A DNA stretch of 64,000 nucleotides from Hartmannibacter diazotrophicus (GTDB taxonomy: Bacteria > Pseudomonadota > Alphaproteobacteria > Rhizobiales > Pleomorphomonadaceae): NCBI RefSeq assembly GCF_900231165.1, contig NZ_LT960614.1:2664550-2728549 (forward strand), in the 5' to 3' direction. Shown here piece by piece: positions 10,469 to 23,210 of the stretch. A model generated the notes under the pieces. That model had not been told where the DNA came from and searched no databases. It was given only the letters and a program-made list of their open reading frames with translations. The first letter of the stretch is position 1. Every line of letters begins with the position of its first letter. The translations under genes and the position numbers were made by a program.

Positions 10469-10643
10469 GCCTCGCCCGCCTTTTCTTCAGCACTTATCCG
10501 ATGCCTTTGGCAGAGCGGTTGTACCCAAGATCATGACAGGACGGCAACAGATCGAAAGACTCATCATCGCGCGCATAAGGACGCAGCCGAAGCCGCGTCC
10601 CTGAGCCGGTCATCCGCACGGACGGCACGTACTGGGGAGCGCG

Positions 10644-11648
10644 TCAGGCCGCCGTATCGAGCAGAAGCTGGAGCGAGGGATGAACGTCCATGCTCTCGGT
10701 GCGCAGGAAATCGACGAGGGCCAGTTCGTTGCGGCGCAGTTCGCCCGTCTTGCCAATTCGGTTGGCGAGCCACTTGACGCCTTCCGCCGAAACCGCGGCC
10801 TGCTGCTGCCGGATATCCATCGGCAGGGTGGCACCGACCATCGGCTCCTGGCCTCCGGTCCTGTAGGCCGACCAGATGCCCTTGAGCCCGCCGGCAAGCA
10901 TGCGCTCCACCGGGGCAGCGAGAAGCGTGTTGCTGCCGGGCGCCGCGCCGTCGACCCAGGTCGCCCGGCTGAGAACCACGTCCCGTTCCGGCGGCGGGAA
11001 GCCGCGCGTCGTCATGAAGTAGTTGACCACGCATTTGACGAAGAAGTCGGACCAGGAAGGATGATTGTCCGCCTCGCGGGTGCGGTCGTTGAGATCGAAC
11101 AGCACCTCCATCTCCTGACGGCTGACGCCGACCGCGCGCTGGCTGGCCTGCGCGTTGACGATCCGGCGCATCAACTCCACATCGCCCTGGCCGATGACGC
11201 CTGGCGTCAGCGCCCGGTGTGTCGCAAGCGGTCCCTTGCCATCCATGACGGCCAGCAGAACCTGCCTGAGCGCCAGCACCGAAAGACGCACAGGCGCGAT
11301 ATCCGCCTTGTCGATCACACGGATCAGGAGTTCGAGCTGGGTATCGGTGTGGATGATGCCCCGCGCCGCGATATGGCGAACCAGCCAGTCCGCACCCGCC
11401 TCGCCGATATGTCCAACGGGGTCGCTCTGCCGCAAGGTGAAGCCAATCAGGGCCTCCAGCAGCAGCGCCACGAAACCCGGTGATTTCTTTGTGATGGCAC
11501 GATCCAGCAACAGAAGCTGCTCGGCGTCGGTCGCCGAAATGCGTCCTGACGCGAACATCGTACGGCGAAGGATCAATACGTCATCCTCCAGGATCGACTG
11601 TCTTTCGACCAGCGCCTGAAGGTCAGCCCTCAATGTAGCCCCCGACAT
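10644..11648 (-). CDS. Conserved alphaproteobacterial protein of unknown function
   Basis: I do not recognise a named family. The 334-residue protein is predicted soluble and mostly helical, with no signal peptide. It carries the segment VSRQEMEVLFDLNDRT followed by PSWSDFFVKCVVNYFM, a pattern I have seen in several alphaproteobacterial hypothetical proteins. The start is set at 11648, where AGGAG lies nine bases upstream; a longer ATG at 11666 lacks a ribosome-binding site. It is on the pccA strand, with 175 bases between them. Confidence 0.75.
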   Translation of the reverse strand: MSGATLRADLQALVERQSILEDDVLILRRTMFASGRISATDAEQLLLLDRAITKKSPGFVALLLEALIGFTLRQSDPVGHIGEAGADWLVRHIAARGIIHTDTQLELLIRVIDKADIAPVRLSVLALRQVLLAVMDGKGPLATHRALTPGVIGQGDVELMRRIVNAQASQRAVGVSRQEMEVLFDLNDRTREADNHPSWSDFFVKCVVNYFMTTRGFPPPERDVVLSRATWVDGAAPGSNTLLAAPVERMLAGGLKGIWSAYRTGGQEPMVGATLPMDIRQQQAAVSAEGVKWLANRIGKTGELRRNELALVDFLRTESMDVHPSLQLLLDTAA

Positions 11649-11821
11649 TCCGCTCTTCTCCTGCATGGTGTCGTTGCAGGAGACCCTAGGGGCAAATGCC
11701 GAGAATTCGCTTAAAAGGATCAGTTAATAAACGATTGGAAAATCGATAGAATTTTCAAGAATACGCATTTTTCTGCGCAAGTCCGGCTCAATTCGCGCCG
11801 TGTCCGTCATCCGAAAAAATC

Positions 11822-11950
11822 AAAAAAAAGCCGGCCGCAGCAGGGAGAATACTGCGGCCGCAGTCAGGAGGATCCCATCAAAACCGGCCTCGCTTGGATC
11901 CTTCAACCGACTGATGTGAAGCCTACATCAATTCCCGACCACGGTCACCT
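11822..11950 (-). ncRNA. Candidate small RNA
   Basis: Upstream of the orphan terminator, in the minus-strand RNA, a second hairpin can form: seven bases, 11896-11902 with 11869-11875, with a 20-base loop. The two stems are separated by a CCUCC-containing stretch, which could pair with ribosome-binding sites. Rhizobial trans-acting RNAs often have this layout. The 5' end is a guess, because no convincing promoter was identified. Confidence 0.35.
11823..11860 (-). terminator. Orphan minus-strand intrinsic terminator
   Basis: A perfect nine-base-pair GC-rich stem (11832-11840 with 11852-11860) is followed on the minus strand by eight U. No open reading frame on this strand ends here, so it suggests a non-coding transcript. 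Confidence 0.7.
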
Positions 11951-12213
11951 GCGGCAAATCTGAAATCAGGCGACACCGTCAAAATACTGACATGCAAGTG
12001 GCCGAAAGAACACAGTGGCATACCACTCCACCGCCGCCCGGATTTTTTGAGTATTATTTCCAACAATTCTTTGCCGGCGCCTCACGCCAACGTGAACAGA
12101 CCCCATTGCCGATTTCGGGCAACTTCACGAGGTCTCGTCCATCCGGGAATTCTTGTAGAATCAAGGACGAGCGAAAGAGCCCTGAACGTTCAACGACAGC
12201 CGGGAACCCGACG

Positions 12214-12657
12214 ATGAAGAAGATTGCAGCAACGGCGCTCATTGCAACTCTGGCCTTTTCCCATATCGCCTTCGCCCAGTCGGATGCGATCAGTGCACGC
12301 CAGAAGCTCATGAAGGGCATTGGCGATGAGATGAAGACGCTCGGCGGCATGGCTCAGGGCAAGATCGAATACGACGCCACCAAGGCCGCGGCGGCCGCGA
12401 AGGTGATTTCGGAAAACGCCAGGGAATTTCCGACCCTCTTTCCCGACGACTCCATGACCGGCAACAAGACCGAGGCATTGCCGATCATCTGGGAGAAGAA
12501 GGACGACTTCACGCAGAAGGCCGAAAAGCTGTCAGCGGACGCCGCCACTCTGGCCGACGCCTCCGCAGGCGGCCTCGATGCCTTCAAGCCGGCATTCGGC
12601 GCAATGGCCGAGAACTGCAAGAGCTGCCACGAAACCTACCGCGCCAAGACGCAGTAA
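12214..12657 (+). CDS. Cytochrome c'
   Basis: This periplasmic four-helix haem protein has 147 residues. A signal peptide covers about residues 1-21 (ending AFSHIAFA). The haem attachment motif CKSCH is at residues 135-139 near the C-terminus, the diagnostic position for class II cytochromes. The fold suggests NO/CO binding or NO detoxification; its physiological role here is not shown. The ATG at 12214 is chosen because the signal peptide begins there. It converges on the ferredoxin reductase gene through a shared terminator. Confidence 0.93.
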   Translation: MKKIAATALIATLAFSHIAFAQSDAISARQKLMKGIGDEMKTLGGMAQGKIEYDATKAAAAAKVISENAREFPTLFPDDSMTGNKTEALPIIWEKKDDFTQKAEKLSADAATLADASAGGLDAFKPAFGAMAENCKSCHETYRAKTQ

Positions 12658-12677
12658 TCCGGCGCAGTGCGAAAAGG

Positions 12678-12715
12678 AAAAAGGCGCGGTCCAAACCATT
12701 GGACCGCGCCTTTTT
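12678..12715. terminator. Bidirectional terminator, cytochrome c' / fpr
   Basis: A perfect 17-base-pair stem (12678-12694 with 12699-12715) with a four-base loop has A runs on the left and T runs on the right, so it serves both convergent genes. Confidence 0.92.
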
Positions 12716-12739
12716 CAGTTTGACCGTTTGCCCTCGCCA

Positions 12740-13573
12740 TCAGCCGACGAAGGCGCGCTCCACGACGAAGGTCCCCGGCTTGGCATTCGAGCCCTCATCC
12801 AGGCCGTACCGCTCCAGCAGCGCCTTGGTGTCCTTGATCATGTCCATCGAGCCGCAGATCATGCCGCGATCTTCCAGCGGGTTCATCACTGGCACGTCGA
12901 GCAGTTCAAACAGCTTGCCGTTGTCGAGGAGCGTCGTGATGCGCTCGTTGCAGACATAGGGCTCGCGCGTCGCGGATGTGAACAGCGCGAGCTTCTCGGC
13001 CGCAAATTCGCCCACGAGCGGATCGTTGCGGATGTCCTCGACCAGCTCCTGCGCATAGGCCAGTTCCGCCACCTCGCGGCAGGTCTGCGTCAGGATCACC
13101 TCGTCGAACTTCTCGTAGGTCTCCGGATCGCGGATCAGCGAGGCAAAGGGCGCAACGCCGGTGCCCGTGGAGAACATGTAGAGCCGCTTGCCTGGAACGA
13201 GCGCGTCGAGCACGAGCGTGCCCGTCGGCTTTTTCTTCATCAGGATCGTGTCGCCGACCTTGATCTTCTGCAGATGCTCGGTCAGCGGACCGTTCGGCAC
13301 CTTGATGGAGAAGAACTCCAGTTCCTCGTCCCATGACGGGCTCGCCACCGAATAGGCCCGGAAGACGGGCTTTGCGGCATTCGGCAGCCCGATCATCACG
13401 AATTCGCCCGAGCGGAAACGGAAACTCTGGGGACGGGTGATCCGGAACTTGAACAGGCGGTCGGTGTAATGCTTCACCGACGTGACCGTTTCGGCGAAGA
13501 CGCCCTCGGGAATGGGGAACGTCGTCACTTGCGTCTCGGCTTCGGCCACCGGGGCCGTCGATGTCACATTCAT
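12740..13573 (-). CDS. fpr: Ferredoxin--NADP+ reductase
   Basis: This 277-residue flavoenzyme exchanges electrons between NADPH and ferredoxin or flavodoxin. The FAD-binding motif RAYSVASP and the NADP-binding motif STGTGVAPFASLIRD are visible. The protein ends in VVERAFVG, the tail of bacterial subclass I reductases. It could support oxidative stress defence or biosynthetic ferredoxins. The start at 13573 is chosen because the family begins there and AAAGGG lies upstream; a frame starting at 13657 adds an unrelated leader. Confidence 0.93.
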   Translation of the reverse strand: MNVTSTAPVAEAETQVTTFPIPEGVFAETVTSVKHYTDRLFKFRITRPQSFRFRSGEFVMIGLPNAAKPVFRAYSVASPSWDEELEFFSIKVPNGPLTEHLQKIKVGDTILMKKKPTGTLVLDALVPGKRLYMFSTGTGVAPFASLIRDPETYEKFDEVILTQTCREVAELAYAQELVEDIRNDPLVGEFAAEKLALFTSATREPYVCNERITTLLDNGKLFELLDVPVMNPLEDRGMICGSMDMIKDTKALLERYGLDEGSNAKPGTFVVERAFVG

Positions 13574-13828
13574 GGGCATCCCTTTGTTCCAGCAAAAGCC
13601 GGTTGGCACATGAACCGGCTCCGGCCGGTCGCGGAGGCGGCAACCGGCTTCGTTCATCCAATGGCCTATTCAGCAGACTTGCAAAATCGCATCATTCACT
13701 CCCCGCATCCAGAGGCATTTCCTCCAAATTTGCAGCCGTTCCCGCAATCGGTTATCGCTTGCGGCGGTCGTTGTTGGGATCATTTTCCCGCAACGTCCTT
13801 CTCCCTCCCTTTGGCACAGACGAGCTCC

Positions 13829-14755
13829 ATGTCTCCATCTTCCAGCCTCAGCCGCACGTCCTCTCAAGGCTACGTCGACGATCCGCGCAACGAAAACGTC
13901 CTCATCTACGTCAATGGGGACTTCTTTCCCCGCGACAAGGCCAGCGTCTCGGTCTTCGATGCCGGCTTCGTTCTTGGCGACGGCGTCTGGGAAGGCCTTC
14001 GCCTGGTGAAGGGACGGCTGCTGGCCGTCGACGACCACATGGACCGCCTTTTCGAGGGAGCCGGTGCAATCCAGCTCGACATCGGTCTCAGCCGCGAGGG
14101 CGTCGTCGGCGCGATCCAGGCGACGCTCGACCGCAACGGCATGACGGACGGCGCCCATATTCGCCTGATGGTGACACGCGGCACCAAGAAGACGCCCAAT
14201 CAGGATCCGCGCTTCGCGCTCGGTCCGGCGACCATCGTGATCGTCGCCGAGTACAAGGCGCCGCGCCCGGAGACGAAGGAAAAAGGCCTGTCCCTCTTCA
14301 CCTCGACGATCCGCTGCTCGGGGCCGGATGTCTTCGACCTGCGGCTCAACTCGCACAGCCGCCTCAATTTCATCCAGGCGCTGATCCAGGCAATCAACGC
14401 CGGTGCCGACGAAGCCCTGATGCTCGATCCGCACGGCTTCGTCGCAAGCTGCAACTCGACGAATTTCTTCGTCGTCCGCGGCCGCGAACTGTGGACATCG
14501 ACCGGCCGCTACAATTTCAAGGGCATCACCCGCAAGAAGGTCATCGGCCTTCACGCCGCCGATGGCGGAACGGTTCGCGAGCACGACTTCACGCTTGCCG
14601 AGACCTATGCCGCATCCGAAGCCTTCGTGACCGGCACGCTTGGCGGCATCACGCCGGTGACGAGCATCGACGGGCGCACGATCGGCGACGGCAAGCCCGG
14701 GCCCGTGACAAGGCATCTTGCGGGCCTCTATGCGGCCTACGTCGAAGGCGCCTGA
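13829..14755 (+). CDS. Class IV aminotransferase-fold protein (branched-chain/D-amino-acid aminotransferase-like)
   Basis: This 308-residue protein has a PLP-dependent fold type IV. SVFDAGFVLGDGVWEGLRL near residues 41-59 and AGADEALMLDPHGFVAS near 191-207 are typical, as is GITRKKVIGL later. The catalytic lysine is expected in the segment at about 173-181, which reads LNSHSRLNF, with arginine 178 or serine 177 at the lysine position. No lysine lies between residues 152 and the later FKGIT region. So it may be a non-canonical or inactive member, or the alignment may be shifted. Substrate unknown. Confidence 0.8.
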   Translation: MSPSSSLSRTSSQGYVDDPRNENVLIYVNGDFFPRDKASVSVFDAGFVLGDGVWEGLRLVKGRLLAVDDHMDRLFEGAGAIQLDIGLSREGVVGAIQATLDRNGMTDGAHIRLMVTRGTKKTPNQDPRFALGPATIVIVAEYKAPRPETKEKGLSLFTSTIRCSGPDVFDLRLNSHSRLNFIQALIQAINAGADEALMLDPHGFVASCNSTNFFVVRGRELWTSTGRYNFKGITRKKVIGLHAADGGTVREHDFTLAETYAASEAFVTGTLGGITPVTSIDGRTIGDGKPGPVTRHLAGLYAAYVEGA

Positions 14756-14827
14756 CCGGCGCCGGCGCGCTGTCCGGCCGTCCGGTCCGCCTCGACGATG
14801 CAGTGTCACGGGCATTGGGGGAAGCTT

Positions 14828-15211
14828 TCAGGGTTCGCGGACCGCCACGACCTGGAAGGTGTGCAGCTTGCCGTCGTCCTCGCGGATCGAGACATACTCG
14901 CCGGGCACGAAATGCTCCGCATCGAAGCGGAAGGCGTCCTCTTCCTCGCCGCTCATCTTGTCGTTGTAGTCGATGGACCACGCGGCTCCGCGGCCACGAA
15001 CCAGGAGGCCGACGCGGTCGTCCTCTCCCTCGCGAAAGCGCCGTACCCGGCAGGAGGCCTTGTGAGCCTTGTAGCTGTCCATGTCGATCGAGCCGTCGTC
15101 GGCCAGCGGCAGCAGAAAGTCATAGCCGTGCTGGGCATCCCCCCGGGGGTGATCCTTCTCGCGGGCAAGCTCCAGCTTCACATGTCGGAAATTCGCGGGC
15201 AGCGGGGACAT
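14828..15211 (-). CDS. Conserved hypothetical protein
   Basis: This 127-residue soluble protein resembles a family I know only as conserved in Hyphomicrobiales. It has NFRHVKLELAREKDHP at the N-terminus, a central CRVRRFREGEDDRVG block and a C-terminal VPGEYVSIREDDG. It has no signal peptide, membrane segment or recognised catalytic motif. GGGAG lies 11 bases before the ATG. It is the last gene on its strand after rarA and converges on the aminotransferase gene. Confidence 0.8.
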   Translation of the reverse strand: MSPLPANFRHVKLELAREKDHPRGDAQHGYDFLLPLADDGSIDMDSYKAHKASCRVRRFREGEDDRVGLLVRGRGAAWSIDYNDKMSGEEEDAFRFDAEHFVPGEYVSIREDDGKLHTFQVVAVREP

Positions 15212-15379
15212 TCCTGAGTTCTCCCTTCTCGGTCATTCTTGCGGTGGCCGGGCAGATACGTGCCGGTCCACCGGTTCGTTCCTGTTCAGCAGGGCGCGGC
15301 CCGATGTCCGCAGCCTGCCTCAATTCCTTGCCGTCATGGCATTTTCGCGCCTTGCGCTCCTTGATCCACGTCATGCGGA

Positions 15380-16743
15380 TCAGGGCTCGCCGCGCTCCCG
15401 GCGCAGCTTGGCCCAATAGTCGAGGCGCTTCTTCAACTCGCGTTCGAATCCACGTTCCACCGGTTGATAATACTGCTGCCGGCCGAGCTTCTCGGGAAAA
15501 TAATTCTGGCCGGAGAAGGCCTCGGGCTCGTCATGATCGTAGCGATAGCCATCGCCATAGCCCTCGCTCTTCATCAGCTTGGTCGGCGCATTGAGGATGT
15601 GCTTTGGCGGCAGCAGCGACCCGCTCTCCTTGGCCGATCGCATCGCCGCCTTGTAGGCGACATAGACCGCATTCGACTTCGGCGCGCTGGCCACATAGAC
15701 AACGGCCTGCGCGAGCGCCAGTTCCCCCTCCGGGCTTCCGAGCATCTGGTAGGCGTCACGAGCCGCATTGCAGACGGCAAGCGCCTGCGGATCGGCAAGC
15801 CCAATGTCCTCGACCGCCATGCGGATCACCCGGCGCGCCAGGTAAAGCGGGTCCTCGCCGGCATCGAGCATGCGGCAGAAATAATAAAGGGCGGCATCCG
15901 GATCCGACCCGCGTACGGACTTGTGCAGGGCCGAGATCAGATTGTAATGGCCGTCCTGCGCCTTGTCGTAGACCGGGGCGCGCCGTTGCACGATCTCCTG
16001 CAGCGCGGTGGCGTCGAAGACTTCCCCTTCGCCGGCGGCGCGCCAGACGTCCTCGGCAAGGGTCAGCGACGCCCGCCCGTCTCCGTCCGCCATGCGGACG
16101 AGGGCAAGGCGCGCGCTCTCGTCAAGCGGCAGCGGCCGGCCGACCGTCTCCTCGGCCCGCTTGAGCAGCGCCTCGATCGCCTCCGGCTCCAGCGGCTTGA
16201 AGACCAGGACATGGGCACGCGACAGGAGCGCCGCATTGAGTTCGAAGGAGGGGTTTTCCGTCGTCGCTCCGACAAGCGTGACGGTACCGTCCTCCATGAC
16301 GGGCAGGAAGCTGTCCTGCTGGGCGCGGTTGAAGCGGTGGATCTCATCGACGAAGAGCAGCGTGCCACGCCCGCCGGCGCGCCGCATTCGCGCTGCCTCG
16401 AACACCCTCTTGAGATCGGCGACACCGGAAAAGATCGCGGAGATCTGGTCGAAGGCGAGATCGGTTTCCCGCGCCAGCAGCCGTGCCGCCGTCGTCTTGC
16501 CCGTACCGGGAGGGCCCCAGAGAATCAGCGAGCCGAGCGAGCCCGACCGCAGCATGCGCGTGATCGAGCCCTGCGGCCCGACAAGATGATCCTGGCCGAC
16601 GATCTCCGAAAGCTCTTTGGGGCGCAGCCGGTCGGCAAGCGGACGCGGCGCATCCCTGCCGGCATCGATGGCAGCGGGGGGCTGTTCGCCGCCCCCCTGC
16701 CCCGGCTTGCGCACGGGCGGAAGCCCGCCGCCGAAAAGATCGC

Positions 16744-16747
<4 letters not shown>
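15380..16747 (-). CDS. rarA: Replication-associated recombination protein A (clamp-loader-like AAA+ ATPase)
   Basis: RarA/MgsA acts at stalled replication forks with SSB. The 455-residue protein has the RuvB-like segment RPKELSEIVGQDHLVG, Walker A GPPGTGKTT, Walker B LLFVDEIHRFNRAQQD and sensor 1 GATTENPSFELN. A C-terminal tetramerisation region follows with HKSVRGSDPDAALYY. The start at 16747 overlaps the upstream protease stop as ATGA, indicating translational coupling. The rplQ-protease-rarA order is usual for rhizobia. Confidence 0.96.
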
Positions 16748-18159
<1,412 letters not shown>

Positions 18160-18292
18160 CCGGTAGACCTCCTCTTGCCGACGGCCCTGATTTAGGCGAT
18201 CGGACGCCGGATTGCAAAGTCATGACGGCAATCCAAGCCGCTGGCGGGCAGATGTGATCGCCGAGGGTCCAGCGGCAGTTCACAAACGACGA

Positions 18293-18318
18293 AAGGGGCG
18301 GCATCGCTGCCACCCCTT
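18293..18318 (-). terminator. Hairpin after rplQ, end of the ribosomal operon
   Basis: On the minus-strand RNA an 11-base stem with one G-U pair and a four-base loop forms 42 bases after the rplQ stop. The U tract is weak, so some read-through to the protease gene is possible. Confidence 0.6.
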
Positions 18319-18359
18319 GAAATCGTTGTCCGGGCCAGTAAGGCCCAAAACCGTCAGCC

Positions 18360-18788
18360 TTACGCGGCTTCGGCCTCGTTGCCACCCTCGGCTTCGAGAC
18401 GCGCACGGTCGACGGCGCCCTTCGCCGAGACGTCACGATCGACGAACTCAATGACGGCGACGGCCGCGTTGTCGCCCTTGCGGAAGCCCGCCTTCAGGAT
18501 GCGGGTGTAACCGCCGTTACGCTCGGCATAGCGTGGGCCGATGACGGCGAAGAGCTTGCGCACGACGGCCTCGTTGCCGATCTCGGCAATGGCCTGACGG
18601 CGGGCGTGAAGGTCGCCGCGCTTGCCAAGCGTGACGAGCTTCTCGACGATCGGACGCAGGTCCTTCGCCTTCGGCAGAGTGGTGACGATCTGCTCGTGCT
18701 CGATGAGCGAAGCAGCCATGTTCGCGAACATCGCCATGCGATGGTCCGAACGCCGGTTGAACTTGCGGCCTGCATTCCCGTGACGCAT
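18360..18788 (-). CDS. rplQ: 50S ribosomal protein L17
   Basis: L17 lies near the peptide exit tunnel of the large subunit. The family start [17 protein letters not shown] is intact, followed by the conserved [20 protein letters not shown] block. The 142 residues include an Ala/Glu-rich acidic tail, usual in alphaproteobacteria. It is the last ribosomal gene of the superoperon, 138 bases after rpoA. Confidence 0.98.
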   Translation of the reverse strand: MRHGNAGRKFNRRSDHRMAMFANMAASLIEHEQIVTTLPKAKDLRPIVEKLVTLGKRGDLHARRQAIAEIGNEAVVRKLFAVIGPRYAERNGGYTRILKAGFRKGDNAAVAVIEFVDRDVSAKGAVDRARLEAEGGNEAEAA

Positions 18789-18925
18789 GACCTTCTCCTT
18801 AAGTGTGTTCTGGCGATGCTGCCGGACCCGCCGGTGTTTTCGCCCATGATCTTCGACAAGATCCCGGCGGATGTCCGCCGGTCGTTATCTCGTAGGTCGG
18901 GTAGCCGAGGCCGCCCGCAGGACCA

Positions 18926-19948
18926 TCAATAGTGATGGTCCTCGTAGCGCTTGGCCAGTTCCTCGATGTTTTCCGGCGGCCAGCTGGCCACTTCCATACC
19001 GAGGTGAAGGCCCATCTGCGCCAGGACTTCCTTGATCTCGTTGAGCGACTTGCGGCCGAAGTTCGGCGTGCGGAGCATCTCCGCCTCGCTCTTCTGAATG
19101 AGATCTCCGATGTAGACGATGTTGTCGTTCTTCAGGCAATTCGCCGAACGCACCGACAGCTCCAGCTCGTCCACCTTCTTGAGGAGGGCCGGGTTGAAGG
19201 CGAGTTCCGGAACCTGCTCGACCTTCTGATCGCGCTCGGGCTCCTCGAAGTTGACGAAGATCGACAGCTGATCCTGCAGGATACGGGCGGCGTAGGCCAC
19301 CGCATCGTCGGCCTTCAGGGCGCCGTTGGTCTCGACCGTCAGCGTCAGCTTGTCATAGTCGAGAACCTGACCCTCGCGGGTGTTCTCGACCTTGTAGGAG
19401 ACCTTGCGCACCGGCGAATAGACGCTGTCGACCGGGATGAGCCCGATCGGAGCATCTTCCGGACGGTTGCGGTCGGCCGCGACATAGCCCTTGCCCGTGT
19501 CGACGGTGAACTCGATGCGGATTTCCGCGCCGTCGTCCAGCGTGCAGATCACATGGCCCGGGTTCAGGATCTCGATATCGCCAACAGTCTGGATATCGCC
19601 GGCGGTCACGACGCCCGGGCCCTGCTTGCGCAGAACCATGCGCTTCGGACCCTGGCCCATCATCTTGACGGCGATTTCCTTGATGTTGAGGATGATGTCC
19701 GTCACGTCCTCGCGCACACCGGCGATCGAGGAGAACTCGTGCAGGACGCCGTCGATCTGGACGGCCGTGACGGCAGCGCCCTGGAGCGACGACAGCAGGA
19801 TGCGGCGGAGCGAGTTGCCGAGCGTCAGGCCGAAGCCACGCTCCAGCGGCTCGGCGACGATCGTCGCGATCCGCTTGTCGGCCGAGGTCGCATGCACCTC
19901 GAGCTTGTTCGGCTTGATCAGCTCTTGCCAGTTCTTCTGGATGGTCAC
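18926..19948 (-). CDS. rpoA: RNA polymerase alpha subunit
   Basis: This 340-residue subunit initiates polymerase assembly and contacts activators and UP elements. The N-terminal dimerisation domain shows [19 protein letters not shown]. The C-terminal helix-hairpin-helix domain shows [17 protein letters not shown] and [17 protein letters not shown]. Its place between rpsK and rplQ is canonical. Confidence 0.99.
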   Translation of the reverse strand: MTIQKNWQELIKPNKLEVHATSADKRIATIVAEPLERGFGLTLGNSLRRILLSSLQGAAVTAVQIDGVLHEFSSIAGVREDVTDIILNIKEIAVKMMGQGPKRMVLRKQGPGVVTAGDIQTVGDIEILNPGHVICTLDDGAEIRIEFTVDTGKGYVAADRNRPEDAPIGLIPVDSVYSPVRKVSYKVENTREGQVLDYDKLTLTVETNGALKADDAVAYAARILQDQLSIFVNFEEPERDQKVEQVPELAFNPALLKKVDELELSVRSANCLKNDNIVYIGDLIQKSEAEMLRTPNFGRKSLNEIKEVLAQMGLHLGMEVASWPPENIEELAKRYEDHHY

Positions 19949-20073
19949 GATGGTTCCCTTTCCATACGGCTTGTCAGTCCCGGAAGACGGAGCGCCCGTT
20001 GCGCTCGACGCCTTCCCCTACCCGTCCTTCCGCGCACCATGCGGGAATCGCGACGGGCTGGTTCAAAACGGCG

Positions 20074-20460
20074 TCAGACGCGACGACGCTTGCGAGGACG
20101 GCAGCCGTTGTGCGGAATCGGCGTCACGTCGCGGATCGACGTCACGGTGAAGCCGGCCGCCTGAAGCGCGCGAAGAGCCGACTCACGACCCGAACCCGGA
20201 CCGCAAACCTCGACCTCAAGGGTGCGAACGCCATGCTCGGCAGCCTTGCGGGCGGCATCTTCAGCGGCCATCTGGGCAGCGTAGGGGGTCGACTTGCGCG
20301 AACCCTTGAAGCCCATGGTGCCGGCGGACGACCACGAAATGGCATTGCCCTGCGCGTCGGTGATGGTGATCATCGTGTTGTTGAACGACGAATTCACATG
20401 GGCGATGCCCGAAGAGATGTTTTTGCGTTCGCGGCGGCGGACGCGGGCTTCCTTGGCCAT
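20074..20460 (-). CDS. rpsK: 30S ribosomal protein S11
   Basis: This platform protein of the small subunit has 128 residues. [18 protein letters not shown] and the basic C-terminal [11 protein letters not shown] are hallmark segments. It follows rpsM after an unusually long 246-base gap with no recognised gene. Confidence 0.98.
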   Translation of the reverse strand: MAKEARVRRRERKNISSGIAHVNSSFNNTMITITDAQGNAISWSSAGTMGFKGSRKSTPYAAQMAAEDAARKAAEHGVRTLEVEVCGPGSGRESALRALQAAGFTVTSIRDVTPIPHNGCRPRKRRRV

Positions 20461-20706
20461 AGTCTGTCCTCTTTCATGTCGATCTCATCACCGCCGTAAT
20501 TCCAGCGGCTACACCGGCTATTGAGAGATCTTTCAAAGCCGGAAACGGTCGGGAGACATCGGCTTGCCGGATTGGCGGCTCACCTCGTCAGCCCCTCTTG
20601 AAACCCGAACAGCGCCGCCCCGCCCAGAAGACGGGAACGACGCCGAAATGTCGGGGTTTGGCTGGCGCAAGGCGTTGCCCGGCGCCCGATCCATCGCGAC
20701 GAAGTC

Positions 20707-21075
20707 TTACTTCTTCTTGCCGGCGATGGCCTTCGCCGGACCCTTGCGGGTACGGGCGTTGGTGTGGGTGCGCTGGCCGCGAACCGGAAGGCCGCGACGA
20801 TGACGAAGGCCACGGTAGCAGCCGAGGTCCATCAGGCGCTTGATGTTCATGGAGACTTCGCGGCGAAGATCGCCTTCCACGACGAAGTCGCGGTCGATCA
20901 TCTCGCGAATCTGCAGCACTTCGGCGTCGCTGAGCTCATTCACGCGGCGAGCCGAATCGATGCCGACCTTCTCCACGATCTCGCCGGCGAACTTCGGGCC
21001 GATGCCATGGATATACTGAAGCGCGATCACGACGCGCTTGTTGGTCGGAATGTTGACGCCAGCAATACGGGCCAC
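20707..21075 (-). CDS. rpsM: 30S ribosomal protein S13
   Basis: This protein of the small-subunit head contacts the P-site tRNA and bridges to the 50S. The 122 residues begin [35 protein letters not shown] is the conserved C-terminal region. It follows adk in the alpha part of the superoperon; 213 bases separate it from adk. Confidence 0.98.
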   Translation of the reverse strand: MARIAGVNIPTNKRVVIALQYIHGIGPKFAGEIVEKVGIDSARRVNELSDAEVLQIREMIDRDFVVEGDLRREVSMNIKRLMDLGCYRGLRHRRGLPVRGQRTHTNARTRKGPAKAIAGKKK

Positions 21076-21288
21076 TTCTCTTCTCTCCTGTCGTCGCGGG
21101 ACATTCCAGATGCCGCCGCTCCCTCCTCCGCCTTTGCTGCGTGGAGGTCAAAAAGCTCATGCGACCCAAGTCCACCGGTTTTCCAACCATGGATTCGACC
21201 GCATGATGAAAGCGTTGATTGGAGCCGGTTCATAAACACGAAGGCTCCCGTCGTCAACAGGAAACCTCCGGAATATCGCCTGTTCCGC

Positions 21289-21878
21289 TCAGGAGGACAC
21301 CGCCTCCGAAAGAATCGCTTCGATTTCGGCCGTCACCGTATCGATCGGTGCCATGCCGTCGACGGGCTTGACCAGACCGCGCACCGAATAATAGGGGACG
21401 AGTTCGGCGGTCATCGCGTGGAAATCCTTCATGCGGCGCACAAAGACTTCCGGTGTGTCGTCCTTGCGCACCGGAAGACCGGCCGCCTTGGTTTCCTCGA
21501 CCCGCTTCTCGATGCGGCTCATCAGCTTCGATTCGTCGACCTTGAACTCGATCACCGCATCGATCGCGATGTTGCGCTCCTCAAGCAGCTTGTCCAGGGC
21601 ATCGGCCTGGGCCTGCGTGCGCGGGAACCCGTCGAGGATGAAGCCCTTGGCTGCGTCCGGCTGATCGATGCGCTCGGCCACGATGCCGATCACGATCTCG
21701 TCGGAAACGAGCTGACCCGCCTCCATGACCGCCTTGGCTTTCTTGCCGATCTCGGTTTCGGCGGCAACGGCTGCCCGCAGCATGTCGCCGGTCGAGAGCT
21801 GCACGATGCCGTGCCGGTCGACCAGACGCTGTGCCTGCGTTCCCTTGCCCGCGCCTGGCGGTCCGAGCAGAATCAGTC

Positions 21879-21882
<4 letters not shown>
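21289..21882 (-). CDS. adk: Adenylate kinase, short form
   Basis: Adenylate kinase interconverts ATP, AMP and ADP in the cytoplasm. The P-loop [14 protein letters not shown], the AMP-binding [10 protein letters not shown] and the [13 protein letters not shown] segment are intact. At 197 residues it is the short form without the large zinc-type LID insertion. Its ATG overlaps the secY stop codon as ATGA, so the two are coupled. Confidence 0.98.

Positions 21883-23210
<1,328 letters not shown>

Larger units (their letters stand above)
11649..12213. other. Intergenic region before cytochrome c'
   Basis: No protein gene is supported in these 565 bases, and the frame extending upstream of cytochrome c' lacks codon structure. 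The right-hand part must hold the promoter of the cytochrome gene. The middle holds a minus-strand double hairpin with a U tract, annotated separately as a candidate small RNA. Confidence 0.45.
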
